Positions 34,578-43,247 are shown, numbered from the stretch's first letter. The stretch: 64,000 nucleotides of DNA from Uliginosibacterium flavum (GCF_040566545.1 NZ_JBEWZI010000001.1:248001-312000), one strand, 5' to 3'. Notes: generated by a model from the sequence alone, not told the origin. Made by a program: numbers and translations.

Positions 34578-35238
34578 GTGAATCCCGTGGCAAAAGGTAA
34601 CCGACGCCGCGAATCGTACGGATGGCATCTGCGCCAAGTTTGCGCCGCAGATGATGAATGAATACTTCGATGGTATTGCTCTCCACCTCATTGCCCCAGG
34701 CATACAGTTGCTGTTCGAGCTGCGCCTTGGACATGACCCGCCCGGCATTCAGGGCCAGCGCATGCAGCAGCGCAAACTCGCGTGCCGACAGGCTGAGAGG
34801 CTGGCCATTTTGCGTGGCACAGCAACTGGCCGGATCAACGCTGAGCGTACCGACCTGCAAGGCCGCACTGGCCGTGCCCACGCTGCGTCGGACCAGTGCG
34901 CGCAGCCGCGCCGCAAGTTCGCCCATGTCGAAGGGTTTCACGAGGTAATCGTCAGCACCGCAATCCAGCCCGCGAATCCGGTCTTCCACGCTGTCGCGCG
35001 CGGTGAGAATGATCACGGGCACCTGCTGACCGCGCTGGCGCAAGGCTTGCAGCACCTCCAGCCCCGAGCGACGCGGCAGGCCCAGATCGAGCACAACGGC
35101 GGCAAATTCCTCGGCCACCAGCGCCGACTCCGCCGCCACCCCATCCTGCACCCAGTCGACGCTGTAGCCGACCTGGCGCAGGCTGACGTGAATGGCGTCG
35201 CCGAGGAGCTGATGATCTTCAACCAGAAGGATGCGCAT
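34567..35238 (-). CDS. OmpR/QseB-type response regulator
   Basis: The 223-residue protein has a receiver domain starting MRILLVEDHQLLGDAI, the phosphoacceptor Asp51 in AAVVLDLGLPRRSGLE, and Lys101 in YLVKPF. The winged-helix DNA-binding domain contains LSAREFALLHALALNAGRVM and the wing region SNTIEVFIHHLRRKLGADAI. It overlaps the partner kinase gene by 11 bases and follows the cytochrome b gene by 54 bases on the same strand. The regulon is unknown; control of the upstream cytochrome genes is a natural guess. Confidence 0.93.
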   Translation of the reverse strand: MRILLVEDHQLLGDAIHVSLRQVGYSVDWVQDGVAAESALVAEEFAAVVLDLGLPRRSGLEVLQALRQRGQQVPVIILTARDSVEDRIRGLDCGADDYLVKPFDMGELAARLRALVRRSVGTASAALQVGTLSVDPASCCATQNGQPLSLSAREFALLHALALNAGRVMSKAQLEQQLYAWGNEVESNTIEVFIHHLRRKLGADAIRTIRGVGYLLPRDSHAV

Positions 35239-35292
35239 GATGGAGCCGGCTAACTGGAATCGGCACCTTAGCAGAACAGCGCCACACCGCGC

Positions 35293-35973
35293 TCAATCGT
35301 CATCGTCTTGTTCGGCGTGGGAGGCATTGCCCAGCCCCTGCAGGATGCCCGGATTGCTCCAGCCATAGCCAATCCAGAAGCCCAGCACGGCCAGCAGAAG
35401 CAGCACGCCGACAGCGCGCCGCGTTCCCGATATGCCATCCGCACTGCTGCCGTGCTTATAGCCGCTGAGCATGGCACGAACCAGATTTTCGCGATGCAGG
35501 ACGCTGCTCACGATCACGCCAACCACATGCACGATGACCAGGACGATCATCGCGTTGGCCGCAAACTCGTGCGCCTCACCGATCCATTCCGGGCCGATAT
35601 CGTTGTAGGCCAGGTAACCGAACGTGCCAGTCGCCAAGCCCAGTGCGAGCAGGAGCACGATGGCCAGCGCGCCGGCCGGATTGTGACCCGCGTGCGGCTC
35701 CGGCTTTCGTTGCAGCAGTGATTGGAGATAGGACTTGATTTTCGCCGGGCCGGTCACAAAGGACGCAAAACGGGCGTGCCGCGTACCGACCAGCCCCCAG
35801 ATCAAACGGAAGGCAATCAGGCCCAGCAGCGTGAAGCCGAACATCACATGCACGGCGCGCAAGCGTTCGCCTTCAGACGTGAGCCAGGCGCCAGCGAAGG
35901 ACGCGACCAGCGACCAATGGAAAATACGCGTGGGCAAGTCCCACACCTTGATGCGGGTGTTCTCTGTTGTCAT
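35293..35973 (-). CDS. Cytochrome b561-like membrane protein
   Basis: This 226-residue protein of the Ni/Fe-hydrogenase-type cytochrome b group has about five hydrophobic segments. It starts MTTENTRIKVWDLPTRIFHW, the usual opening with a haem-ligand His, then RAVHVMFGFTLLGLIAFRLI, EAHEFAANAMIVLVIVHVVG and SVLHRENLVRAM. The C-terminus ends in an acidic tail (EQDDDD). It is expected to pass electrons between the quinone pool and the two secreted cytochromes c encoded just upstream. A 38-residue upstream extension lacks homologous character and is rejected. Confidence 0.9.
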   Translation of the reverse strand: MTTENTRIKVWDLPTRIFHWSLVASFAGAWLTSEGERLRAVHVMFGFTLLGLIAFRLIWGLVGTRHARFASFVTGPAKIKSYLQSLLQRKPEPHAGHNPAGALAIVLLLALGLATGTFGYLAYNDIGPEWIGEAHEFAANAMIVLVIVHVVGVIVSSVLHRENLVRAMLSGYKHGSSADGISGTRRAVGVLLLLAVLGFWIGYGWSNPGILQGLGNASHAEQDDDD

Positions 35974-35984
35974 GACGAGTTGCC

Positions 35985-36440
35985 TTATTTGGGAATGCGA
36001 ACCTGATGCTCGTTGAAAATGCCTTGCTCTGCCTCGCGATGGCAGGCCGCACAGTTGGCGGCGGTCTTGATGCTCGGACGTCGCCACACGGCACTGCCGA
36101 TCTCATCATGCTTACGTTGGTACCAGGCGGTTTGAGTGATACGCAAAGTGGGCTTGCCGTCGACACCCAGGCGTTCGCGTCGTGAAGCGTTGGCAAGGAC
36201 ATGCGCCTCGATGGCACTGCGACTGATCGCATCCAGACTCGCATCGGAGCCGAAATGCTTGTCCAGCCCATCCATCAGCTTGCGCCAGGATGACTCATCG
36301 AGCAGACGCGGCGGATAAGGCACATGGCAACTGCCGCATTCCTGCTGAAAGAGCGGATTGGGTGGGGCCTTGCTGCCGCTATCGGCGAAGGCCACGGACG
36401 CAGTGAGAACACCGCCGAGGATGACAAGGGCGTAGCGCAT
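35985..36440 (-). CDS. Dihaem cytochrome c (DHC family)
   Basis: The 151-residue protein has a signal peptide (MRYALVILGGVLTASVAFA) and two haem-binding motifs, CGSCH in FQQECGSCHVPYPPRLLDES and CAACH in AANCAACHREAEQG. The order and spacing match the dihaem cytochrome c family that accompanies SHP-type cytochromes. It should be periplasmic and relay electrons between the membrane cytochrome b (11 bases downstream) and the single-haem protein encoded 10 bases upstream. Confidence 0.92.
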   Translation of the reverse strand: MRYALVILGGVLTASVAFADSGSKAPPNPLFQQECGSCHVPYPPRLLDESSWRKLMDGLDKHFGSDASLDAISRSAIEAHVLANASRRERLGVDGKPTLRITQTAWYQRKHDEIGSAVWRRPSIKTAANCAACHREAEQGIFNEHQVRIPK

Positions 36441-36450
36441 GAGCGGACTC

Positions 36451-36867
36451 CTATTTCACGGTAGACAGGAAGGCGACGACATCGGCCTTTTCCGCCGCCG
36501 AACATTCACGCCCGAGCACATCCTTGCAGTTGCGCGTGAACCACTTCTCCACCTTGTTCGGCTGCGTGAAGCGCTCGGCGTTGGCGGCAACCGCCATCGG
36601 CTGGATCGCCTTGCCGGTCGATGCATGCTTGCCGGCATCGACGGGATTGCCGGTATGGCAACTGGCGCAGGACCATTCCCGACCATGTTTGTTGCGGAAG
36701 AAATCGCCGCCGCGCACAGCCGAAGCGCTGAACGCAGGGGCTTGTACGCGCGCCGCAGATTCGTAAACAGACAAGATCTGCTGCGGTGTTTCGGCCTGCG
36801 CCAGCGCCGCCGCACAGAGCAACACGAGTGCAAGACAATGACGCAGAGACAAGCGAGGTTTTGACAT
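36451..36867 (-). CDS. DUF1924 / SHP-type monohaem cytochrome c
   Basis: The 138-residue secreted protein (signal peptide ending AALAQA) has one haem site, CASCH in EWSCASCHTGNPVDAGKHAS, and the DUF1924 pattern AVRGGDFFRNKHGREW, NAERFTQPNKVEKWFTRNCK and CSAAEKADVVAFL. SHP proteins of Rhodobacter have an asparagine ligand that leaves on reduction so the haem can bind small ligands such as oxygen or NO. The shp-dhc-cytochrome b arrangement is the same here. AAAGGAG before the ATG supports the start. Confidence 0.9.
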   Translation of the reverse strand: MSKPRLSLRHCLALVLLCAAALAQAETPQQILSVYESAARVQAPAFSASAVRGGDFFRNKHGREWSCASCHTGNPVDAGKHASTGKAIQPMAVAANAERFTQPNKVEKWFTRNCKDVLGRECSAAEKADVVAFLSTVK

Positions 36868-36970
36868 GAGAAGCTCCTTTTCGGGGGAATGCTTCGCAGC
36901 ATGCCGACGCTTCCTTAAGCCATCCTTAAGCAGCCCGAGGCTTTCCCGCCAGGTTCAGTCCAGGCACACC

Positions 36971-36984
36971 TGCCTGAAGAGCCG
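36971..36984 (+). repeat. Short intergenic repeat motif
   Basis: TGCCTGAAGAGCCG recurs in several intergenic regions (near 38252, 42551, 42591, 45601 and, reversed, 45708). The 287-base gap 36868-37154 holds no gene. Confidence 0.6.
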
Positions 36985-37154
36985 CTTGTGGCGGACTTCT
37001 CCAGCCACCCTCCGCGCACAGCGCCGTCCCACGGGCCTCTTCAGCTACCTGCTTTCCCCCTCGCAAATCACCGCAGAATCACGCAAAGCTGTTGCCGACA
37101 CGGGTATCCTTGCGCCTGCTCGCAATTCAGGCCTTTGGCCCGCTCACTGACACC

Positions 37155-38258
37155 ATGTCCCTGCCCCAGATCGATCCCAGCACTTACGACGCCCAACTCG
37201 CCGCCAAGCTCGCCGAATTCAAGGCCAACTTCGCCGCCTTCGACTTGCCCGAACCCTCCGTACACGCCTCCGCGCCGCTGCATTACCGGCTGCGCTGCGA
37301 ATTCCGCATGTTCCATCAGGGCGAACGCATCGACTACGCCATGTTCGATCCGGCCGAGCCCAAGCGCCCGATCGTGCTGGAAAGCTTCCCCACCGCCAGC
37401 GAAACCGTCTGCGCCGCCATGACGCGCCTGCGCGATACGCTGCAGACCAGCCCGGCACTGAAAACCCGGCTATTCCAGGTGAATTTCCTGTCCACGCTGA
37501 GCGGCCAACTGATGATCACCCTGATCTATCACCGCAAGCTGGATGAAGACTGGGAAGTGGCCGCACGCGCCCTGGCCGCCGACATGCAGGCGCAGATCAT
37601 CGGCCGCAGCCTGAGGCAGAAGGTCGTGCTGGAACGCGACTGGCTGCTCGAAGAATTCGAACTCAATGGCCGTCAATTGCGCTATCAGCAAGTCGAAGGC
37701 AGCTTCACCCAGCCCAACGGTGGCGTAAATCGCCAGATGCTCGGCTGGGCCTGCCAGCAGGCCAGCGGCCTGGGCGGCGATCTGCTGGAGTTGTACTGCG
37801 GCAACGGCAACTTCACCGTCGCGCTCGCTCCGCAATTTGATCGAGTGCTCGCCACCGAAGTCAGCAAATCCTCAGTCAAGGCCGCGCACTACAACCTCGA
37901 CGCAAATGCCATTAGCAACGTTGCCATGGTGCGCATGTCCTCGGATGAAATCAGCGATGCGATGGCCGGCACTCGGCCCTTCGAGCGCATGAAAGACGTC
38001 GATCTGCCGAGCTACCGTTTCAGCACACTCTTCGTCGACCCGCCGCGCAGCGGGCTGGATGCGCCGACCCTGGCGCTGGCCGCCGGCTTCGACAACATCC
38101 TCTACATCTCCTGCAACCCGCAGACCCTGCACGACAACGTCAGCGCGCTGCAGGCCACGCACACGATCAGCGCCTCGGCCGTGTTCGATCAGTTTCCCTA
38201 CACGCATCATCTGGAGTGCGGACTGCTGCTGACGCGGCGCCAACAGCCCCCTGCCTGA
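37155..38258 (+). CDS. trmA: tRNA (uracil-54-C5)-methyltransferase
   Basis: TrmA makes ribothymidine 54 in the T-loop of tRNA. The 367-residue protein starts MSLPQIDPSTYDAQLAAKLA and shows the SAM site LLELYCGNGNFTVALAPQFD, FVDPPRSGLDAPT, the nucleophile Cys320 in ILYISCNPQTL and the general base Glu354 in HHLECGLLLTRR. Length and motifs are complete. The frame extends 21 codons upstream; the shorter start is the family one. Its stop lies inside a short intergenic repeat, followed by a hairpin shared with the convergent esterase gene. Confidence 0.96.
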   Translation: MSLPQIDPSTYDAQLAAKLAEFKANFAAFDLPEPSVHASAPLHYRLRCEFRMFHQGERIDYAMFDPAEPKRPIVLESFPTASETVCAAMTRLRDTLQTSPALKTRLFQVNFLSTLSGQLMITLIYHRKLDEDWEVAARALAADMQAQIIGRSLRQKVVLERDWLLEEFELNGRQLRYQQVEGSFTQPNGGVNRQMLGWACQQASGLGGDLLELYCGNGNFTVALAPQFDRVLATEVSKSSVKAAHYNLDANAISNVAMVRMSSDEISDAMAGTRPFERMKDVDLPSYRFSTLFVDPPRSGLDAPTLALAAGFDNILYISCNPQTLHDNVSALQATHTISASAVFDQFPYTHHLECGLLLTRRQQPPA

Positions 38259-38329
38259 AGAGCAGCGCCGGACGGACGTCTTCAGTATGCCTGCTCGCAG
38301 AGCTAGGCTGGATGAGGATCTTCAGGCAT
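38252..38329. repeat. Intergenic repeat with inverted TGCCTGAAGA ends
   Basis: TGCCTGAAGA at the left and TCTTCAGGCA at the right enclose about 58 bases that contain a further CTTCAG copy. It begins inside the last codons of trmA. Same family as the copies at 42551-42602 and 45601-45720. Confidence 0.65.
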
Positions 38330-38335
38330 ACACGT

Positions 38336-38364
38336 AAAAAAGCCCGGCTGTTGCCAGCCGGGCT
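38336..38364 (-). terminator. Rho-independent terminator of the esterase gene
   Basis: AGCCCGGCTG-TTGC-CAGCCGGGCT, a 10-bp perfect stem, is followed on the minus strand by a T-run. It lies 20 bases past the esterase stop. Confidence 0.92.
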
Positions 38365-38384
38365 GAAGAGACAAAACAAAAAAA

Positions 38385-39980
38385 CTATTTCAGCAGCGCC
38401 ACGTAGGCTTTCAGCGCCGGCGTTTCCTTGATTCCCTCGGCAACCATTGCGGCCACGGCATCGGCGCCCTTGTGCTGGAAGTGGGTAGTGTCCGGTTTGT
38501 CGAAAGTGCCGGAGCTTTGCGTGGCGTAATACGGGTATTGCTTGAAATCAGCGATGGCCAGCCAGTAGTCGCGCCAGTCCTTTTCATGCGCGTTGGCAAA
38601 GGCAATGGTCTTGGCTTCCAGATCAATCAGCGGCAGTTGTTTGCTGACCGCCGTATCCTTCACCGTGCGGCTGTAATCACCGATGAAGGCAAAGCCCTGG
38701 CTCGCATTCTGGCTGGTGAAGTGCTGTGGCACGACCGGAAAACCCTGCTTGCGATCCTTGTTCCAGACGCGCGTGGTCGGCGTCAGCATCACTGGCGTGG
38801 CGCCAGCGGCGCGGGCCAGCTCGACGTAACGCTCCAGCGATTTCTGAAAGCTCATCTCTGGCTTGCCAGCCGGGAATTGCGGCTGTCCGTTCATGTCGTT
38901 CGGATAGCTGCACAAACCTGCCACGTCAGCCGGACCGCGTTCCTTCTTGCTCAGATCACAGTTCTGGTCATTGTGGCCATGATTGATCAGCACCAGATCG
39001 CCCGGCTTCAGGAAGCGCGCCATCTGCTGATACCAGCCGCCCATGTAGAAGTCTTTGGAACTGCGCCCGGCGCGTGCCGCGTTCAGCACCTTGACGCCGG
39101 CCTCCGGCTTGAAATGATCCTCGAAAACCTGGCCCCAGCCCTTGCGCGGTGCGCGTTCCAGCTCATAAGTCGCGGCCGTCGAATCGCCCACGACCAACAC
39201 GCGAACCTTCGCCGCCTTAATCGCCGTCAGTTCCTGCTGAGCCCGCGCAAAATCCAGCGGTTCGTAGGGGCCGGAACCAGTCAAACCGATGATCGGACGG
39301 AAGCTGATGTCGGTGAGTACCGTATAGGCAGACTCACTGGTCGGATTGTCGTAATTGCGGTTGTGATTAACCACGTCCAGCACAGCATCGACACCCTGAT
39401 GATTGGCCTGCATCGGCGTGCTGATGGCATCAAACTTCTCCAAGTCCGCCACGCCCGCCGCCTTCAGGGCCGCGCCAAAACCCGCCATGGAAGTTTTCTT
39501 CGCCGCCTGCACGGCCTCCGGCGTAATCCCAGCGGCCTTGCCGCCATCCACCAGTTGCTGCGGGCCGATGTACTTGAGACTCACTGCCACATCGGAAACG
39601 ATCCGGTCGGTCAGTGGATTGATATTAGCGACGGTATTGCCGGCTTGCAGACTCGTTACAACAGAGGCCAGACAGCGCGCGCGCAACGTAGCGTTGTAAC
39701 GGCAGTTGGTGTTGCCGCCGGCCTCGATGGCAGAAATCAGCAAGGGGGCGGTGAATCCTTCGGCGCCCAGCGCATACATGCCTTGCGCATCGGCCTGAAC
39801 ACTGGCGCGCAGGCCTTTGGCATCCACTACCGACACGGTGGCATTGGCCAGCGGACCACCGATAGCCACCACGCCAGTCAGCATCGGCGCGCGCTGACTT
39901 AAGGAGGCACAGGCACTCAGCCCCAGAATGGCGGTCGAAACGGACAGCAGCAGCAAGCGGCGACGGGTGATCAGATTCAT
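38385..39980 (-). CDS. Lipoprotein with SGNH/GDSL hydrolase domain (rhamnogalacturonan acetylesterase-like)
   Basis: The 531-residue protein has a lipoprotein signal (lipobox LSAC, Cys24). The first ~220 residues resemble a beta-sandwich with low complexity, e.g. GVVAIGGPLANATVSVVDAK. From about 260 an SGNH hydrolase domain follows: nucleophile Ser267 in VVGDSTAATYE, AARAGRSSKDF, NHGHND (334-339) and the Asp497-x2-His500 pair in KPDTTHFQHKGA. This set resembles CE12 acetylesterases acting on plant or surface polysaccharides. Homologues of the N-terminal domain are not known to me. It stands alone, with its own terminator. Confidence 0.85.
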   Translation of the reverse strand: MNLITRRRLLLLSVSTAILGLSACASLSQRAPMLTGVVAIGGPLANATVSVVDAKGLRASVQADAQGMYALGAEGFTAPLLISAIEAGGNTNCRYNATLRARCLASVVTSLQAGNTVANINPLTDRIVSDVAVSLKYIGPQQLVDGGKAAGITPEAVQAAKKTSMAGFGAALKAAGVADLEKFDAISTPMQANHQGVDAVLDVVNHNRNYDNPTSESAYTVLTDISFRPIIGLTGSGPYEPLDFARAQQELTAIKAAKVRVLVVGDSTAATYELERAPRKGWGQVFEDHFKPEAGVKVLNAARAGRSSKDFYMGGWYQQMARFLKPGDLVLINHGHNDQNCDLSKKERGPADVAGLCSYPNDMNGQPQFPAGKPEMSFQKSLERYVELARAAGATPVMLTPTTRVWNKDRKQGFPVVPQHFTSQNASQGFAFIGDYSRTVKDTAVSKQLPLIDLEAKTIAFANAHEKDWRDYWLAIADFKQYPYYATQSSGTFDKPDTTHFQHKGADAVAAMVAEGIKETPALKAYVALLK

Positions 39981-40068
39981 GTGGAGGCTCTCGGACAATT
40001 GGCGATCCGTCGAGCATAGCCGCCCCCGGGCGGGGCCGGCTTGATACGGATTGCGGTGTTTGCCTCAG

Positions 40069-40207
40069 AGGCTGTTCATGATCTGTAGCGAGAGGCCGTC
40101 AGCAGGGTGAAGAACAGCACAGGAACCGGAGTGTATGTTGATACATGAGGATTCCGAGCAGCGCATGAGCCCTGATCACGGCCTCGCAGTAAGATCATGA
40201 ACAGCCT
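40069..40207. mobile_element. MITE-like element with ~30-bp terminal inverted repeats
   Basis: The left end AGGCTGTTCATGATCTGTAG and the right end (reverse complement) AGGCTGTTCATGATCTTACT continue as imperfect inverted repeats for about 30 bases. The 139-base element has no coding capacity and has an internal partial palindrome around 40120-40155. It ends 2 bases before the stop of the CobD-like gene. A clear target duplication is not visible. Confidence 0.7.
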
Positions 40208-40208
40208 A

Positions 40209-41129
40209 TCAGCCAGCCAGGCGGCTCAGGCTCAGCAAGAGCAGCACCAGACCATCCAGCACCAGCGTGCGGCGCACCAGCCCGACAAAGCTTTGCAGCG
40301 ACTCGACTGCAGCTTCATCGCCCGTACCCAATTCGGGGCGCGCCAGCAGCTCACCACTTTGCACGATGGTCTGGCCCAGACGCACGCCAAGAGCGCCCGC
40401 ACCGGCTGCGAGCAGGATGCCCTCATTGCGATCCGGCCACTGCGGCGACTGGGTACGCCAGCAATGCGCAGCATCTTCAAAATCGCCGACGATGGAGAAA
40501 GCCATTGCTGTCACGCGGGCGGGCAGCCATTCGATAGCCACAAAAGCGCGCTGAGCAAAACGACCAAAATCGCCCGCTTCCGGGCCTTGGCGCGCGCCCC
40601 AATCCGCAGCGAAATAGTCTGCCAGGCGATACAGCAAGGCACCGCCGGGACCGAGAAGGATGAAGCAGATCATCACGCCAAAGACCTGACGATGCGCGCC
40701 GACAATGCCTTTTTCCAGCGTCAGGCGGGCAATTTCTTCACTTCCGCTCTGATCATGCAGGTGACCTCGCCACTCGCCGATCAGCTTGCGCGCGTGCGGC
40801 AGGTCCTGCGCCCGCAGGCTGGCATGAACGCGCGTAAAAAAATGACTACTGTGACGAAAGCCCATGGTGCAGTAGAGCACGCCGACACTGAAGACCAGAC
40901 CGGCGAGCGCATGCAGTTCATACAGGCCGAAACTCAGGATGGCGACCAGCGCCACCGGTGGCAGCACCATCAAGCACCAGGCCAGGGTGCCATGACGGGC
41001 CTGGCCGTCATTGAAGCGATCCTCGAAATACTGGCCGATGGAGGACAGCACGGGATAAAGATAACGCGCGGCATTGAGCGGGCGGAACTGTTCGAGAACG
41101 AGGGTAAGGATGAGCGCGAGCAGGGTCAT
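40209..41129 (-). CDS. CobD/CbiB family membrane protein
   Basis: The 306-residue polytopic protein starts MTLLALILTLVLEQFRPLNA and contains VLYCTMGFRHSSHFFTRVHA, EIARLTLEKGIVGAHRQVFG, LLGPGGALLYRLADYFA and AFVAIEWLPARVTAMAFSIV, as in the CobD/CbiB-like proteins of betaproteobacteria. Classical CbiB makes adenosylcobinamide, but no other cobalamin gene is present here, and this subgroup may have another role. A 56-codon upstream open frame overlaps the Nudix gene and is not the start. Confidence 0.82.
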   Translation of the reverse strand: MTLLALILTLVLEQFRPLNAARYLYPVLSSIGQYFEDRFNDGQARHGTLAWCLMVLPPVALVAILSFGLYELHALAGLVFSVGVLYCTMGFRHSSHFFTRVHASLRAQDLPHARKLIGEWRGHLHDQSGSEEIARLTLEKGIVGAHRQVFGVMICFILLGPGGALLYRLADYFAADWGARQGPEAGDFGRFAQRAFVAIEWLPARVTAMAFSIVGDFEDAAHCWRTQSPQWPDRNEGILLAAGAGALGVRLGQTIVQSGELLARPELGTGDEAAVESLQSFVGLVRRTLVLDGLVLLLLSLSRLAG

Positions 41130-41208
41130 CGGAACGAAAAAAATAAAGAAGCGGAAAGGCCGCCGAGCAGGGCGTGAAGATAGCACAAGCACCCTGCTCG
41201 CGGCCGAT

Positions 41209-41796
41209 TCAGCGACCTTCAGACAGAAATTCGGCAAGCATGTAGAGGATGCCCGCCGTAGCGCCCCAGACGAAACGCCCCGCATACGGCACGGCATGCA
41301 CGTGACGCTCGCCGCCCGCCCAGCGGATGCGGTGATGCTGATAGTTGGTGCGCTCCACCAGGAAGCTCAGGGGAATTTCGAAAGCTTCGGCTACCTCGAA
41401 AGGATCAAGCTGCAAACGCGCTTCCGGGCGCAGCAAGCCGACCACCGGAGTGATCCGGAAACCGCTGGGTGTGCCGAAATCGGGCAAGGCGCCCAGCAGC
41501 TCGACCTCATCAGGCACGATGCCCACCTCTTCCTCCGCCTCGCGCAAAGCGGTGGCGCTCAGCGAAGCGTCACCCGCCTCGCAACGCCCACCCGGAAAAC
41601 TGATCTGACCAGCGTGATGATTCAGATGATCAGTGCGCCGGGTCAGTAGCACCTGCAAGCCGTGTGGGCGCGGCACCAAGGGCAGCAAGACAGCAGCCGA
41701 AACCTGGGCAGCGTCCAGTGGCCAGTCACTTTGCCAGGCAAATTCCGGCGCTTGCGCAAAGTGCGCTCGCAAGGAGGCGGGCGAATGCTCGCGCAT
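41209..41796 (-). CDS. Nudix hydrolase, CoA pyrophosphatase type
   Basis: The 195-residue protein combines the CoA-specific signature LLTRRTDHLNHHAGQISFPG with a Nudix box in DASLSATALREAEEEVGIVP. Proteins of this NudL/CoAse type cleave coenzyme A and its derivatives to 4'-phosphopantetheine and 3',5'-ADP. The C-terminal part (YQHHRIRWAGGERHVHAVPY, GATAGILYMLAEFL) fits the subgroup. It starts 4 bases downstream of the retropepsin-like gene and likely shares its transcript. Confidence 0.92.
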   Translation of the reverse strand: MREHSPASLRAHFAQAPEFAWQSDWPLDAAQVSAAVLLPLVPRPHGLQVLLTRRTDHLNHHAGQISFPGGRCEAGDASLSATALREAEEEVGIVPDEVELLGALPDFGTPSGFRITPVVGLLRPEARLQLDPFEVAEAFEIPLSFLVERTNYQHHRIRWAGGERHVHAVPYAGRFVWGATAGILYMLAEFLSEGR

Positions 41797-41800
41797 GGGT

Positions 41801-42445
41801 TCAGTAACGCTGGGTCAGCACCATGGTGCTGCCGTCGCGACGCATTTCCATGCGATTCAGAAAACTCATGCCAAGCAGTGCAAACGGCATGGGCGGACCA
41901 CCCACGATCCCATCCACGTTATAAAGCGTAACGTCGCCGACGGTCACCCGATCCAGTTTGACGAGTATTTTCTGCGCTGACCCGTTGGCGGTACTGACAC
42001 TGATGGTCTGCCCCTTGCTGACATCAATGCCGGCCTGGATGGCTGTGGCCGTATCCATCGACACGGCGCTCGCGCCGGTATCGACCATGAATTTCACCCC
42101 GCTACCATTGACCGCGCCATTGGTCAGAAAATGCCCGCGCACATCCGCCACCAGCGTGATCTGACGCAGGGCGCCGCTCGTTGGCCCCACGCTGACCGGC
42201 TCGCCGATGCCGATTTTGGCGCGCCGCCCATTGATTTCAACCGTGGCGGCATCCTTGCCTACCTCGACCAGCTTAACCCTGCCTATAGCCTGCCCGACCG
42301 CCAGGGTGCGCGGTGCGCCACCATCGATCACCAGCACGGCCTTGCCGCTGAACAGCCCGACGATCGACACATCTTCGGCCAGCGCAAGCGTGGCAAACCC
42401 TGCCAACACCCAACCCAGCCCGCAACGCAACAGCTTGTTTGCCAT
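41801..42445 (-). CDS. Retropepsin-like clan AA aspartic protease
   Basis: From MANKLLRCGLGWVLAGFATL the protein has 214 residues with a signal peptide or anchor, a middle beta domain, and a retropepsin-like unit with the active-site Asp122 in KFMVDTGASAVSMD, then TANGSAQKILVKLDRVTVGD and ALLGMSFLNRMEM. Such single-domain proteases of proteobacteria (TIGR02281-like) are periplasmic or membrane-bound and little studied. I chose 42445 because GGAG lies 9 bases ahead; ATGs at 42460 and 42451 are alternatives. A 88-codon longer frame is rejected. Confidence 0.83.
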   Translation of the reverse strand: MANKLLRCGLGWVLAGFATLALAEDVSIVGLFSGKAVLVIDGGAPRTLAVGQAIGRVKLVEVGKDAATVEINGRRAKIGIGEPVSVGPTSGALRQITLVADVRGHFLTNGAVNGSGVKFMVDTGASAVSMDTATAIQAGIDVSKGQTISVSTANGSAQKILVKLDRVTVGDVTLYNVDGIVGGPPMPFALLGMSFLNRMEMRRDGSTMVLTQRY

Positions 42446-42550
42446 CTGCATGAACTCCATGAAAATAATCCCGGACCGCTCCAATCCGGGCTCTCGCCAT
42501 TCTGACAGCTTCTGTGCCGGACAAGGCATGCCCAAGCGGCACCAACAGGC

Positions 42551-42602
42551 CATCTGAAGAGCCTCACCGCGCCTTGCTCTCCAGCATGCCTGCCTGAAGA
42601 GG
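42551..42602 (+). repeat. Intergenic repeat, two motif copies
   Basis: CATCTGAAGAGCCTCACCGC and TGCCTGAAGAGGCCCGCCCG lie about 40 bases apart between divergent genes. They belong to the family seen at 36971, 38252 and 45601. Confidence 0.6.
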
Positions 42603-42718
42603 CCCGCCCGGTGAGCCTCGCCGGGCACGCAGCCGTACAGCGGCACAAAGCGTGCGCAGTTCCGGACAAACGCGTATCCTTCCTCCCGGCCCAAAAACGC
42701 ATCAATCAAAGGAAACTC

Positions 42719-43195
42719 ATGCAAAGCGATGAAGAAATCGGCATTGGCGGAATCGGTCTCTTGCTCGGCGGTTTAATCCTGCTCTGCGTCGTCGGCGTGA
42801 TCGGTTTGGGCATGTATTCCTCGCAAGCTGGATCACACAACGCTTCCAAAGCAAACAGTTCGGAAGCGCCCGCCCCCAAGGGCGAGGCCATGGCCAAAAT
42901 CTATTTCGAGATCAACAGCGCCGACATGCCCGCCGAAGCCGGTGGCGCCATCGAAACCATCCGGGAACGCGCCACCGTTGTGCCGAACCTGATCGTGCTG
43001 GTCTCCGGCTATCACGACCCGTCCGGCGACCCCAAGCAAAATGCCGCGCTGGCCAAACAGCGTGCGGAAGCGGCGCGTGACGCCCTGATCGCTGCCGGCA
43101 TCCCGGCCGAGCGCATCCGGCTGCGTAAACCGGAAGTCATCTCCGGCAATGAAGACCTGCAGGAAGCGCGACGCGTCGATATCCGCTTGCAATAA
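42719..43195 (+). CDS. Membrane-anchored OmpA-like domain protein
   Basis: The 158-residue protein has one membrane helix near the N-terminus (IGLLLGGLILLCVVGVIGLG) and a C-terminal OmpA-like peptidoglycan-binding fold: KIYFEINSADMPAEAGGAIE, VLVSGYHDPSGDPKQNAALA, KQRAEAARDALIAAGIPAER and ARRVDIRLQ. The start MQSDEEIGIGG is preceded by AAAGGAAACTC. It likely anchors to the inner membrane with its domain in the periplasm. It is followed by a terminator and then pbpC, and a peptidoglycan-related role fits both. Confidence 0.87.
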   Translation: MQSDEEIGIGGIGLLLGGLILLCVVGVIGLGMYSSQAGSHNASKANSSEAPAPKGEAMAKIYFEINSADMPAEAGGAIETIRERATVVPNLIVLVSGYHDPSGDPKQNAALAKQRAEAARDALIAAGIPAERIRLRKPEVISGNEDLQEARRVDIRLQ

Positions 43196-43214
43196 GCCTT
43201 GTTACTTCCTTACG

Positions 43215-43240
43215 AATGCCGGCCCCGCCGGCATTTTTCT
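43215..43240 (+). terminator. Rho-independent terminator after the OmpA-like gene
   Basis: AATGCCGG / CCGGCATT with a short loop and the run TTTTTCTTTT ends only 8 bases before the pbpC ATG, so pbpC depends on readthrough or on a promoter inside the upstream gene. Confidence 0.85.
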
Positions 43241-43247
43241 TTTCAAA

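Noticed and set aside
40209..41129. Part of a cobalamin biosynthesis cluster
   Set aside because: No other cob or cbi genes are present; the CobD-like subgroup is assigned by family only.
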